Source: Halosegnis longus (GTDB taxonomy: Archaea > Halobacteriota > Halobacteria > Halobacteriales > Haloarculaceae). Taken from it: 64,000 nt of DNA. The stretch lies in NCBI RefSeq assembly GCF_009663395.1, contig NZ_QKNW01000002.1, positions 62,001-126,000 of the forward strand. Direction: 5' to 3'. The notes beneath the pieces are model-generated. The model had not been told where the DNA came from. It searched no databases and worked only from the letters and a program-made list of their open reading frames with translations. This document shows, piece after piece, positions 9,257 to 16,153 of this stretch (positions are counted from its first letter, which is position 1; every line of letters starts with the position of its first letter). The position numbers and the translations under genes are program-made.

Positions 9257-9964
9257 ATGGATCTCAGTGCACTTGTCTCAACGGCACAGTTTGGCTATTC
9301 GTATCTGACTGGACAGGAATCGACGACTGAAGCTCGGCGGGAACTATTTGATGCAGTTGTTGGGCAAGAAAGTTCAATCACGCCCCAGAATGGGTCACGG
9401 ATATCGACTCGCATACAAAACTGCGCATATCTCGATGAAGAGGGGGTCTCCCTCCTGATAATTCGAGTTCACGACCCAAATCACCAGCGTCGTATGGAGC
9501 GGCTTGAGAGCGATTTCAAGTATTACTACTTCAATACTTACCGCCGGCATACGAGTGAGTTTGCAAATCCCTTAGTCACAGAGAAACGGTTCCTGTCTCG
9601 GGGACCTAATGAATATAACGTAGAATTCCGTGTAAAAAGCCGAGATGCGCCGACAATGCAACTCCTCGCTGAACGTGTAGAGATCATTATCGCCAACCTG
9701 TATTCTGATCTTCACCGCTATTTCGAAGAGATGTATGCGGAGTATCACACAGAATACGACATTACACGAGAGATGGACGGCGGAAGCATGGAGTCAACGA
9801 TAACAACAGATTTGGATACGTCTGAACTCATTCCTCAGCCGAACGAGTACACGTTTCGGAACACCTCGGGGCAAGAGATATCCGAACTTGAACGTGTAGA
9901 CCTATCACATCGTGTTGATGATTATATCAGGTGGACTCTTGAGTCGCTGGACCCCCGCACGTGA
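9257..9964 (+). CDS. Hypothetical protein, haloarchaeal, unassigned
   Basis: This 235-aa soluble acidic protein has no signal peptide or membrane segment. The middle (residues about 50-150) is mixed alpha/beta with many aromatic residues (FKYYYFNTYRR, LHRYFEEMYAEYHTEYD). I recognise no domain or catalytic motif. It is preceded by a 260-bp gap containing tagtggagtagtc-type promoter sequence. Codon use is less GC-rich than that of its neighbours. The coding call is firm on length and composition; the function is unknown. Confidence 0.65.
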   Translation: MDLSALVSTAQFGYSYLTGQESTTEARRELFDAVVGQESSITPQNGSRISTRIQNCAYLDEEGVSLLIIRVHDPNHQRRMERLESDFKYYYFNTYRRHTSEFANPLVTEKRFLSRGPNEYNVEFRVKSRDAPTMQLLAERVEIIIANLYSDLHRYFEEMYAEYHTEYDITREMDGGSMESTITTDLDTSELIPQPNEYTFRNTSGQEISELERVDLSHRVDDYIRWTLESLDPRT

Positions 9965-10133
9965 TAGTCAGAGTGTGGGTACGCTCATCTAACACGCTGG
10001 TTGGCTTAATGCACTCCCTCCCCGCTCCCAGTGAACAATTGAACCTCCTGAGCGAGAGTGAGGCCGGGCCGTCACCCCTTCATATATACTGGTAGCCAAG
10101 CGAGTTAAGCGACCGAAGCCAACAAGTCTGGAC

Positions 10134-10286
10134 TTACCGCCCGTGTTCTACCGCTCGCTCCGGGTCGACCTCCGCCAACGCACTCCGCAACTCCGACCGC
10201 GCCGCTTCATTCTCCGTCGAGATATGCGCCAACGCTGCCTCGATCCGCGCAGCTACAAATTCCTCATCGGGCTCGTTCAAACTCAT
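10134..10286 (-). CDS. Small acidic protein, 50 aa
   Basis: This short frame starts MSLNEPDEEFVAARIEAALA and ends PERAVEHGR. It is rich in Glu and Ala, predicted helical, with strong G/C in third positions as expected for a haloarchaeal gene. Its ATG overlaps the stop of the upstream gene as ATGA, so the two are translationally coupled. Function is unknown; it could be a small partner of the upstream protein. Confidence 0.65.
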   Translation of the reverse strand: MSLNEPDEEFVAARIEAALAHISTENEAARSELRSALAEVDPERAVEHGR

Positions 10287-10609
10287 ACACCAACCTCCGA
10301 GCGCTCGATCACGCCCGCAATCCCGCCGCCGTACAACAACTCATCCCACCCGTACGCCTCGTCGACCGCGCCAACGAACTCATCGAGCGTCTTCCCGTTG
10401 AGATGATATCGATGCACTCGCTCGCCGTCGTCCGACACGACGTGCACTGTCCGCGTCCGGAGGTCCGCAACGTAGTCACAGTCACGCGTGCGCCCAAGCA
10501 CGAAGTAGGCAGGCCGGTGGCCGAGTTGTGGGTCGGGGGAACTGATATGCGATGCGCCGGTCGAACCGTGGCCAGCAGATTCTTTGCTAGCCGTGTCTGA
10601 TTTGCTCAT
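10283..10609 (-). CDS. Hypothetical protein, 108 aa, coupled to a 50-aa protein
   Basis: The start at 10609 gives MSKSDTASKESAGHGSTGAS, a typical disordered acidic leader; the longer frame adds a basic stretch unlike halophilic coding sequence. Residues about 30-108 form a compact alpha/beta domain (RPAYFVLGRTRDCDYVADL, RTVHVVSDDGERVHRYHL, FVGAVDEAYGWDELLYG). I do not recognise the family. The stop overlaps the start of the following 50-aa gene by four bases. Neighbouring small regulators suggest plasmid-type accessory content. Confidence 0.65.
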   Translation of the reverse strand: MSKSDTASKESAGHGSTGASHISSPDPQLGHRPAYFVLGRTRDCDYVADLRTRTVHVVSDDGERVHRYHLNGKTLDEFVGAVDEAYGWDELLYGGGIAGVIERSEVGV

Positions 10610-10744
10610 GGGTTCGTGTAACCCACTGGCTCGCCTGTCTCCAGCAGGCGGGCGTTTTCGCGCCAATTTACGGCCAGTGAGTCTACTTATGGCTATGGCC
10701 TAAAGCTCCAAAAACCCTTTGCATGTAGCAGAGCTAATTAGCAC

Positions 10745-10981
10745 ATGGTTCAGGGCAAGCTCACCGCCACTGATGAGGAGATATTGGAATGGATGCGGGA
10801 ACAGGATGAGCCTGCATATGTTGCATCAGAGGTAGCGACGGAGTTTGAAATGTCCACCGAGGCTATGCGCAAGCGGCTTGAGAGCCTCTCAGAGGAAGGT
10901 TGTGTAAACCGAAAGAAAGCAACTCAGAGAACTGTGTTGTGGTGGTTACCGAAGCAGACTCAGGTAGATTCTTCTGAGTAG
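10745..10981 (+). CDS. Small winged-helix regulator (78 aa)
   Basis: A wHTH fills nearly the whole protein: ATDEEILEWMREQDEPAYVA, then SEVATEFEMSTEAMRKRLES, then a wing NRKKATQRTVLWWLP. Helix 3 (STEAMRKRLESL) is the probable recognition helix. The last 22 bp overlap tail-to-tail with the related gene on the other strand (10960-11208). It is likely a transcriptional repressor; targets are unknown. A TATA-like run (aaaaaccctttgcatg) lies just upstream. Confidence 0.75.
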   Translation: MVQGKLTATDEEILEWMREQDEPAYVASEVATEFEMSTEAMRKRLESLSEEGCVNRKKATQRTVLWWLPKQTQVDSSE

Positions 10982-11208
10982 TGCTTACGTCCATCGTCCG
11001 TTATCCAGTAAATCACAGTCCGTTCTCCCGGCTTCTTGCGGGCTAACAGGCCTCTATCAACAAGCCGGTCCATAGCCTTGCGTGCAGTCTCTGCGCTTGT
11101 ATCGAACGATTCGGCAATTTCAGCGGGGACGAAGGCAGGATCCGGAGACACGACAAACTCATGTAGGAGTTCCACTGGATCGATTTTTGGGTCAGGTCCC
11201 CGGGACAT
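10960..11208 (-). CDS. Small winged-helix regulator (82 aa), convergent with a paralogue
   Basis: The layout matches the preceding gene: DPVELLHEFVVSPDPAFVPA, then EIAESFDTSAETARKAMDRL, then the wing ARKKPGERTVIYWITDDG. Both share the (K/R)K(A/P)x(Q/E)RTV(L/I)(W/Y)W wing, so they are paralogues facing each other. The 3' ends overlap by 22 bp, which makes transcriptional interference or sense-antisense pairing possible. The promoter is near 11225-11240. Confidence 0.75.
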   Translation of the reverse strand: MSRGPDPKIDPVELLHEFVVSPDPAFVPAEIAESFDTSAETARKAMDRLVDRGLLARKKPGERTVIYWITDDGRKHYSEEST

Positions 11209-11461
11209 ATTTGCTATCTGTCCCGGCGTTAGAAGTAAGCTATTGATTCAAACCCCTGCCCGAAGCCAAATGTTAAGTGAAAGCCAAGAGTATGCTCAGC
11301 CATGCCTCTACGACGCGGATTGCGCACCCACGAAAAGGGTGCGACCGTGCTCGAACACGGCCGCGTCGTGGGGTCTCTACCCGAGACATGTACACGCACG
11401 ACCCGAACGCCGAAAATCGTTGTGTCGTCCGCTCACCAGCCACGCCAACGGGTGACCGAGC
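11209..11461. other. Region upstream of the padR-like gene, possible short ORF
   Basis: A frame ending in TGA at 11463-11465 overlaps the padR start as ATGA. It could encode a short peptide, for instance MYTHDPNAENRCVVRSPATP from 11389. Codon composition is not decisive and a competing frame from 11302 is equally open, so no CDS is called. Confidence 0.3.
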
Positions 11462-11755
11462 ATGACGGCCCCGGACTGCACCGCCTTCCAACTCCGACTG
11501 CTCGCACTGCTTGACCGTCGCGATGACGCCCCGAAAGGCGTCACCATCAAACAGCGACTGGAAGCCTACCTCGGCGAGCAGATCAACCACGGCCGCCTCT
11601 ACCAGAATCTCGATACACTCGTCGAGGCCGGCTATGTCGAGAAGCGCCCCCGCGATGGCCGGACCAACGCCTACTCGATCACCGACGCCGGCCACGAAAC
11701 ACTCATGACGGAGCTGGCGTGGCTCCGCGGCGAGCACACGCCGGAGGCACAATGA
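11462..11755 (+). CDS. PadR-family winged-helix regulator
   Basis: This 97-aa protein has the PadR layout: FQLRLLALLDRRDDAPKGVT, then KQRLEAYLGEQINHGRLYQN as the HTH with the typical GRLYxNLDxLVExGYV, then the wing KRPRDGRTNAYSITDAGHE. Only the minimal domain is present, without the C-terminal helical dimerisation domain of larger PadR proteins. It is the first gene of a tightly overlapping set: its stop overlaps the next start as ATGA. Such regulators are common near haloarchaeal plasmid replication genes. Confidence 0.85.
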   Translation: MTAPDCTAFQLRLLALLDRRDDAPKGVTIKQRLEAYLGEQINHGRLYQNLDTLVEAGYVEKRPRDGRTNAYSITDAGHETLMTELAWLRGEHTPEAQ

Positions 11756-12021
11756 CCGCCAGTCGCGTTGGCGCGGTCCTCTACGATCACACACCTGGGC
11801 CGGCTCGGCTCGCACACGTGATCGACGAGACCGAGACCGACGGGCCCACCCGCTACACGCTCACGGACGCGACCCACACGCAGACGCGGTACTGTGACGG
11901 TCCCACGCTCCAGACGGAGTACGTCCCGGCCGGCTGGCAGTGGCCGATTACGGAGCCGCCGCTTCGGGCGTGGCCCCAGCCATCGTTCGCGCCAGCAACC
12001 CGGGTGATCCGTGGGCCATGA
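11752..12021 (+). CDS. Hypothetical protein, 89 aa, coupled to the padR gene
   Basis: The protein begins MTASRVGAVLYDHTPGPARL and is mostly beta (VIDETETDGPTRYTLTDATH, then QTEYVPAGWQWPITEPP). It starts within the padR stop codon (ATGA). The family is unrecognised. It overlaps by ATGA another open frame (12018 onward) that is not convincingly coding. It is probably part of a plasmid-type operon leading to the 416-aa protein. Confidence 0.5.
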   Translation: MTASRVGAVLYDHTPGPARLAHVIDETETDGPTRYTLTDATHTQTRYCDGPTLQTEYVPAGWQWPITEPPLRAWPQPSFAPATRVIRGP

Positions 12022-12339
12022 TAGCCCAGCGGCACACAACGCCGACGGCTCAGTTGCAGCGTGGGACCACGACTGGTACCACGCCGCCGACTGTTGAAGA
12101 AGAAAGCCCACGAACGCGTGGCCCCCGTCGCGTCACGATTCTCAAATTCACGCAAACCCACACACTGCGGCAGGACGACCCGACCCACCCCCACCAGCCC
12201 ACGCCTGGCTTCGTTTTCAACACCCTACTACTACACTACCATCCAGTTACCACACACACCACACACGTGAGAGGACAGGCGGTGTGTGGCACCGGCGTGG
12301 TACCACGGCGCCGCCGTATTGAACGCGGAGGTGGCCAAG
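12022..12339. other. Leader region of the 416-aa protein with inverted repeats and a palindrome
   Basis: The region holds the perfect palindrome CGTGGTACCACG (12296-12307), 33 bp before the start codon, related sequences near 12061-12083 (GTGGGACCAC, TGGTACCA), and the left arm of a long inverted repeat (12090-12107). A 109-codon frame from 12018 crosses it but has poor composition and is not called. This looks like a control region for the gene that follows. Confidence 0.5.
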
Positions 12340-12557
12340 ATGAGTGATCGTGTCCAACTCGGCTGGCACGTCCCCACCGTCGTGTGGGAGCGGTTCGAGG
12401 CCGATGTCGAAGCGAAATTCGGCAGTAACGGGCCGTACGAGCGGTTTGCGCTCGAAGTCGCCATCCGTGAGTACATCGACGATGACACCATCCTTGCCGA
12501 GGCCGAACGCCTGCTGCGCGAGCAGACAGACGCTCGGGCGCTTTCTTCTTCAACAGT
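12090..12557. repeat. 18-bp perfect inverted repeat flanking a start codon
   Basis: ACTGTTGAAGAAGAAAGC at 12090-12107 occurs as its exact reverse complement at 12540-12557, inside the 416-aa gene. The arms lie 250 bp before and 200 bp after the start codon. GGTACC and GGGACC/GGTCCC motifs lie near both arms. Confidence 0.6.
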
Positions 12558-13590
12558 GCTCGTGGGGACCGGCCGGTACCAGGGTGAACCCACGAAGAAA
12601 CTGATGCACCGTGTTGATCGCGAGCTGAAGGAGCGATTCACGCAGTTTGCAGACGAGCATGACGCCCGCTCGTACGGGCGAGCGTTGGCTGCAGCGCTGG
12701 ATACGTACACGGACGGCGGGCGTGACCGCCGGATTCTCGAGCAAGCACGCCAGCTTGCCGACGAGCCAGACACACCAGATAGCGACGGCGATGGTCCCAA
12801 CGGTGGGACCACCGAGCCGCGCGTTGAAAATCGTAGCTCCGACAGCGACGTGTCCACAGCTGCATTTTCAACGGCGTCACAGACTGGGACCACCCCCGAC
12901 ACGTCTTCAGCCGAGACCACGGAGACCGATGCGTCGACGACTACCGACACGGCCGAGTCTGCGACCCCAGCCCAGCCCCAGCGCATCGACCGCGGGAAAC
13001 TCATCGCGATTGCCGAATCGCTCCCGAACGAGACGATGCCGAAACCCGTCGTGCACGACACGATCACAGCGGAACTTGGGACAGACGAGCCCGCCGTCGT
13101 CGAGCGGTATCGCGAGGCCGTGCTCGAGCATATCGGCGCCGGCGAGCATCCCCACCGCGATGACATCTATCTCACCGACACGTATCGCGAGAGTCAGTGT
13201 CTGTGGGCGGATCTGAGTCGGTCAGACCGCATCGTCTTATTGCGGTGTTTCGCCGCGGCCGAGGCCGTTGACAACACAAGTCGCACGGCCACGTTCGACT
13301 ACCGGGAGGTGATGGAGGTCTTCGAGCACAACGCCGGCGGTGGTGGACCATCACACCAGTACGCGTATGAGTTGATGGAGGCCGCTGGGGAGGCGCAAGG
13401 GTTCGAGTACGGGAAATACCACGGGCAGTATCAACTCCGTGTCGATCTCGACCGGGTCGAGGAGTCGGTACTACACTACGCGCTGGAGGATAACCCGCAG
13501 ACGTCGCGCGAGGAACTCGCCTATCAGGGGGTGATTACCAGTTACGGGGCGAGTCAGCCGGGGACAACGCAGGCGGCCGGCGACGACTGA
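12340..13590 (+). CDS. Putative DNA-binding plasmid protein with duplicated N-terminal domain
   Basis: This 416-aa protein starts MSDRVQLGWHVPTVVWERFE; the upstream 18 codons have no such character. The N-terminal region is a tandem pair of ribbon-helix-helix-like units: VPTVVWERFEADVEAKFG...YERFALEVAIREYI, then HRVDRELKERFTQFADEHDA...GRALAAALDTYT. A Ser/Thr/Asp-rich linker covers residues about 145-225. The C-terminal domain (230-416) is alpha-helical with conserved-looking segments (LIAIAESLPNETMPKPVVHD, LSRSDRIVLLRCFAAAEAVD). It resembles DNA-binding proteins of haloarchaeal plasmids and viruses; a role in plasmid maintenance or replication is possible but unproven. The upstream inverted repeats could be its binding sites. 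Confidence 0.6.
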   Translation: MSDRVQLGWHVPTVVWERFEADVEAKFGSNGPYERFALEVAIREYIDDDTILAEAERLLREQTDARALSSSTVLVGTGRYQGEPTKKLMHRVDRELKERFTQFADEHDARSYGRALAAALDTYTDGGRDRRILEQARQLADEPDTPDSDGDGPNGGTTEPRVENRSSDSDVSTAAFSTASQTGTTPDTSSAETTETDASTTTDTAESATPAQPQRIDRGKLIAIAESLPNETMPKPVVHDTITAELGTDEPAVVERYREAVLEHIGAGEHPHRDDIYLTDTYRESQCLWADLSRSDRIVLLRCFAAAEAVDNTSRTATFDYREVMEVFEHNAGGGGPSHQYAYELMEAAGEAQGFEYGKYHGQYQLRVDLDRVEESVLHYALEDNPQTSREELAYQGVITSYGASQPGTTQAAGDD

Positions 13591-13793
13591 CGATGAGCGG
13601 GTCGACGAGCGTAGCGGCCGTGAGCGGTAGTGCCAGTTCCAGCATGCCAGCACGGACTGGCCGTCGGACGACTGGCGCCAACCGCGCCCGAATGCGACTT
13701 GCGATGGCACGATATCGGTACCGTGCCCTCTCGCTCACCTCGGAGAGAGCCTCTGAAGAGCCATGTGGGCGATCACCTGATGAGCCTTCGGAG

Positions 13794-14252
13794 TCATGCG
13801 TCTCCGGTCTCGTACTGGTAGGTCGGTCGAACGTCCGCAAGCAGTGTTTCGACAATTTCCCAAAGCATCAGGGATGGCGTCTCGTGCTCAAATGTAATCC
13901 CCCATCGATCCTCCGTTTCCGTAGTTGAATACTGGAAATGTGCCTCCCCAAGCTCAGGATGGTCCCCATCTTGATGCCAGCCAGCATGAAAGCCGGTATT
14001 CGGGTCCGTGTAATTGATCCGGATCCAGTCGGTCGGGTCCTGGCGGTACCACTTGATCGTCAACTCCGGTGACTTGGGACCTGTCGGAGGGTCCAGACGA
14101 GCTGGATCGAACGTCGCTCGCAACTGCTTGGCCTCAATCTCGTCCGGCACATACGTAACTGCCGAAATCTGCGGCACACGATCAAGTACATCTCGCTTCA
14201 ATTGCGCGTAGAGATTCGCGTTCGGGTTCCCGCCAGAATGTGGCACCGACAT
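13794..14252 (-). CDS. TumE/DUF6516-like protein, second copy of the module
   Basis: This 152-aa protein starts MSVPHSGGNPNANLYAQLKR, three bases after the stop of the DUF7342-like gene. A TTG directly before the ATG is an alternative start. It has an N-terminal helix (LKRDVLDRVP), beta strands (AVTYVPDEIEAKQLRATF, then ELTIKWYRQDPTDWIRINYT), a His-rich turn (GWHQDGDHPELGEAHFQY) and a C-terminal helix (PSLMLWEIVETLLADVRPTY). This is the same layout as the 4179-4652 product, although identity is low. Being second in a wHTH-plus-partner operon, it is the candidate toxin component. Confidence 0.6.
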   Translation of the reverse strand: MSVPHSGGNPNANLYAQLKRDVLDRVPQISAVTYVPDEIEAKQLRATFDPARLDPPTGPKSPELTIKWYRQDPTDWIRINYTDPNTGFHAGWHQDGDHPELGEAHFQYSTTETEDRWGITFEHETPSLMLWEIVETLLADVRPTYQYETGDA

Positions 14253-14255
14253 CAA

Positions 14256-14795
14256 CTAGCTGTGGGCCTCTGTGGACTCTGTCGTCGGTGTAAGGAAATT
14301 CCACTCACGGATTGCGAACCCGACGATTTCGATCCGGTTTTGCAGGTGCTCCCATTCACGGGCTATCGCTCGTCGCCGATCTTCCTCCGCAGCGGCAAGC
14401 GTTGCGTCAGCGAGCGTTCCACGAAGCTGATTCGGTGACTCAACGCCGAATTCCTCCGCCCAGTCGCTGATCTGCGCTTTCATCTCGGTGAGCCGGTCCG
14501 TGAGTTCCTCAACTGTGTGCCCACTGTCGCGAAGCCGCATCGCCTCCTGCAGTGCCTGCCGGCGGGAATCTGGATAATACGTCGTATGAGTACCGCTGTC
14601 GTCACGATGGAGAATGCCATCGGCGACAAGGCGGTCAAGTACTCGCTTGGTTGGCTCGTGTGACCAGCCCGCCTCAGAGGCAATCCAGTTGGCCGTCCGG
14701 GGCTCCGACAACTGCTGGGCGGTCATCCGGACGCGGTCTTCCCCTGTCGTCTGGCGGGACATGAGGCCTTCAGAGTCCGATGCATCGTCGGCCAT
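14256..14795 (-). CDS. Winged-helix DUF7342-like protein, second copy
   Basis: This 179-aa protein starts MADDASDSEGLMSRQTTGED. The wHTH is at residues about 20-78 (RVRMTAQQLSEPRTANWIAS, EAGWSHEPTKRVLDRLVADG, then the wing HRDDSGTHTTYYPD). A long helical C-terminal half follows (QALQEAMRLRDSGHTVEELT, MKAQISDWAEEFGVESPNQL, RRRAIAREWEHLQNRIEIVG). It has the same domain order as the 3499-4179 product and directly precedes the TumE-like gene by three bases. It is the probable autoregulator/antitoxin of the pair. A TATA-like aatatatgttg lies about 25 bp upstream of the start. Confidence 0.75.
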   Translation of the reverse strand: MADDASDSEGLMSRQTTGEDRVRMTAQQLSEPRTANWIASEAGWSHEPTKRVLDRLVADGILHRDDSGTHTTYYPDSRRQALQEAMRLRDSGHTVEELTDRLTEMKAQISDWAEEFGVESPNQLRGTLADATLAAAEEDRRRAIAREWEHLQNRIEIVGFAIREWNFLTPTTESTEAHS

Positions 14796-14879
14796 GCAAC
14801 ACAATTCGAGTCGCTTCTTAATATATGTTGTGGTGGTTGGCCCTATATCGAATGCTTACCTCCGCTATCATTCCTCGCT

Positions 14880-15080
14880 TCTGGAGGGGGACGGCGGTGG
14901 TCTCACGAAGGAGTCTGTGAATTGATTGAAGACGCAGAGTAGTTGCTCTCGGTGTTCGTTCGAACTGGCCACCTCCCAGCTGGCGATGCACAGTTGCTCC
15001 TTGACGAGATCAGCGACGCCCGTAGCTGGGACGCCAACAGTTACGTCCAGCGAGCCCGCTCGTTGCTCGACGACCCCTGA
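14880..15080 (+). pseudogene. C-terminal fragment of an unidentified protein with in-frame stop
   Basis: One frame reads HEGVCELIEDAE, a TAG stop, then LLSVFVRTGHLPAGDAQLLL and DEISDARSWDANSYVQRARS before TGA at 15078. The peptide is acidic, helical and halophile-like on both sides of the stop, and the opposite-strand frames are worse. It resembles the C-terminal helices of PIN/DUF3368-type toxins, but I cannot confirm this. It appears to be the decayed end of a gene whose start has been lost. Confidence 0.4.
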
Positions 15081-15087
15081 CATTAGG

Positions 15088-15378
15088 GGCGTTCTCACGC
15101 CAGAGCACGATGACATCGCGGCGGTCGCGGAGTTCGGCACTTGCGAGGTCGCCGCCGGCGAGCGACTGTTCGAGCGCTTCCCACATCTCGACGTCGTAGG
15201 TCGCCTGCCACTCCTCGAGCTCCTCGGGGATCGCGGCCAGTTCGTTCTGCAGTTCCTCGCGGCTGTTCTCCTCGATGAGCGTGCGGATCTCCTCAAGGAG
15301 CCGTCGCGTGTAGTCCGGCTGGTAGCGCGTGGTCGCCGTGAGCGGCAGCACTGTGCCAGTTGGTGTGTGTCCGTACAC
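15088..15378 (-). pseudogene. DUF7342-like C-terminal fragment
   Basis: The visible part (RYQPDYTRRLLEEIRTLIEE, LAAIPEELEEWQATYDVEMW, AELRDRRDVIVLW) corresponds to the helical half of the DUF7342-like proteins above. The winged-helix half is absent: a stop codon lies just upstream of the GTG at 15378. The C-terminus is cut after ENAPN, where the frame runs into unrelated sequence. It is a third, broken copy of the module component. Confidence 0.55.
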
Positions 15379-15607
15379 AGTGGCCTACCGAGCGACGTGG
15401 CCAGCTAAACCCGTGTGTACGCGACGGCCCGCCCCGCTCGCCACTGCCGGCCTCCGCGTCGCTCGCGACCGACCATTCCGGGCGGTCTGCCTGCGGTAGC
15501 GGGCGGGCTGCCGGACTAAGGTGAATGTGCCCTCGACGCCAGCGCTTCACGCCGGCTGGTCTCGGGGGAGCGGACCTTTATCGCCTATCGGCCTATAATT
15601 CTCGACG

Positions 15608-15922
15608 ATGGACGAGGAGACAGACACCGTTTACGTCGCCGCACAGATACAGGTTGAGGACTGGGAAACCTACCGAGAGGAATACATGCCGAAGACGTTC
15701 GAGCGGATTACTGCTCACGGAGGGGAAGTATTAATCGCCACCGAGGAGGCAGAGGAACTCGAGGGCGAGTGGGACGGCAACTGGACTGTTCTAATCGAGT
15801 TCCCCAGTGAGACAACAGCCCACGAATTCATGCAGGACGATGAGTACGTCGAGGTGATGAGCGCACGGCACGAAGCCAGCGCATGGAGCGACGTCGCGAT
15901 GTTTCCGAAGTTCTCGGGGTGA
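15608..15922 (+). CDS. DUF1330 family protein
   Basis: This 104-aa protein has a ferredoxin-like alpha/beta fold: TVYVAAQIQVEDWETYREEY, KTFERITAHGGEVLIATEE, WTVLIEFPSETTAHEFMQDD, then YVEVMSARHEASAWSDVAM. These match the DUF1330 pattern of small dimeric proteins related to dimeric alpha-beta barrels. Function is unknown. The TATA-like tttatcgcctat and a short leader precede the start codon. It is a stand-alone transcription unit. Confidence 0.85.
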   Translation: MDEETDTVYVAAQIQVEDWETYREEYMPKTFERITAHGGEVLIATEEAEELEGEWDGNWTVLIEFPSETTAHEFMQDDEYVEVMSARHEASAWSDVAMFPKFSG

Positions 15923-16153
15923 TCAAGCAGCCTGTTAGGGACGCAAAAGAGGGACCCCCTGTTTTCGCTGAAATGTCCAGTCGAAGCTGGTTGGATACCC
16001 TGCAGTCAGGGCGACATGGTCCCTCGCTTGATCTGCTGGGTGCATCATTTAGCCAGCATCCTGTGAGTATATCGATGTTTGAGGCTGAAGGAATGGAATG
16101 CAGCCCGTCAGCTCGTGGCTCTCGACTGACCTGTCGATGTCAGTGTTCAGGGG

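Noticed and set aside
12018-12347. 109-codon frame overlapping the 89-aa gene by ATGA
   Set aside because: It is low in acidic residues and His/Thr/Pro-rich, it runs over palindromes and an inverted repeat, and it overlaps the better start of the 416-aa gene.
12231-13166. Leftward 311-codon Ser/Arg-rich frame
   Set aside because: It is complementary to the 416-aa gene; composition is typical of the antisense of GC-rich codons.
13593-13928. Rightward frame starting just after the 416-aa gene
   Set aside because: It is Arg/Ser-rich and overlaps the 3' end of the TumE-like gene on the other strand; no recognisable domain.
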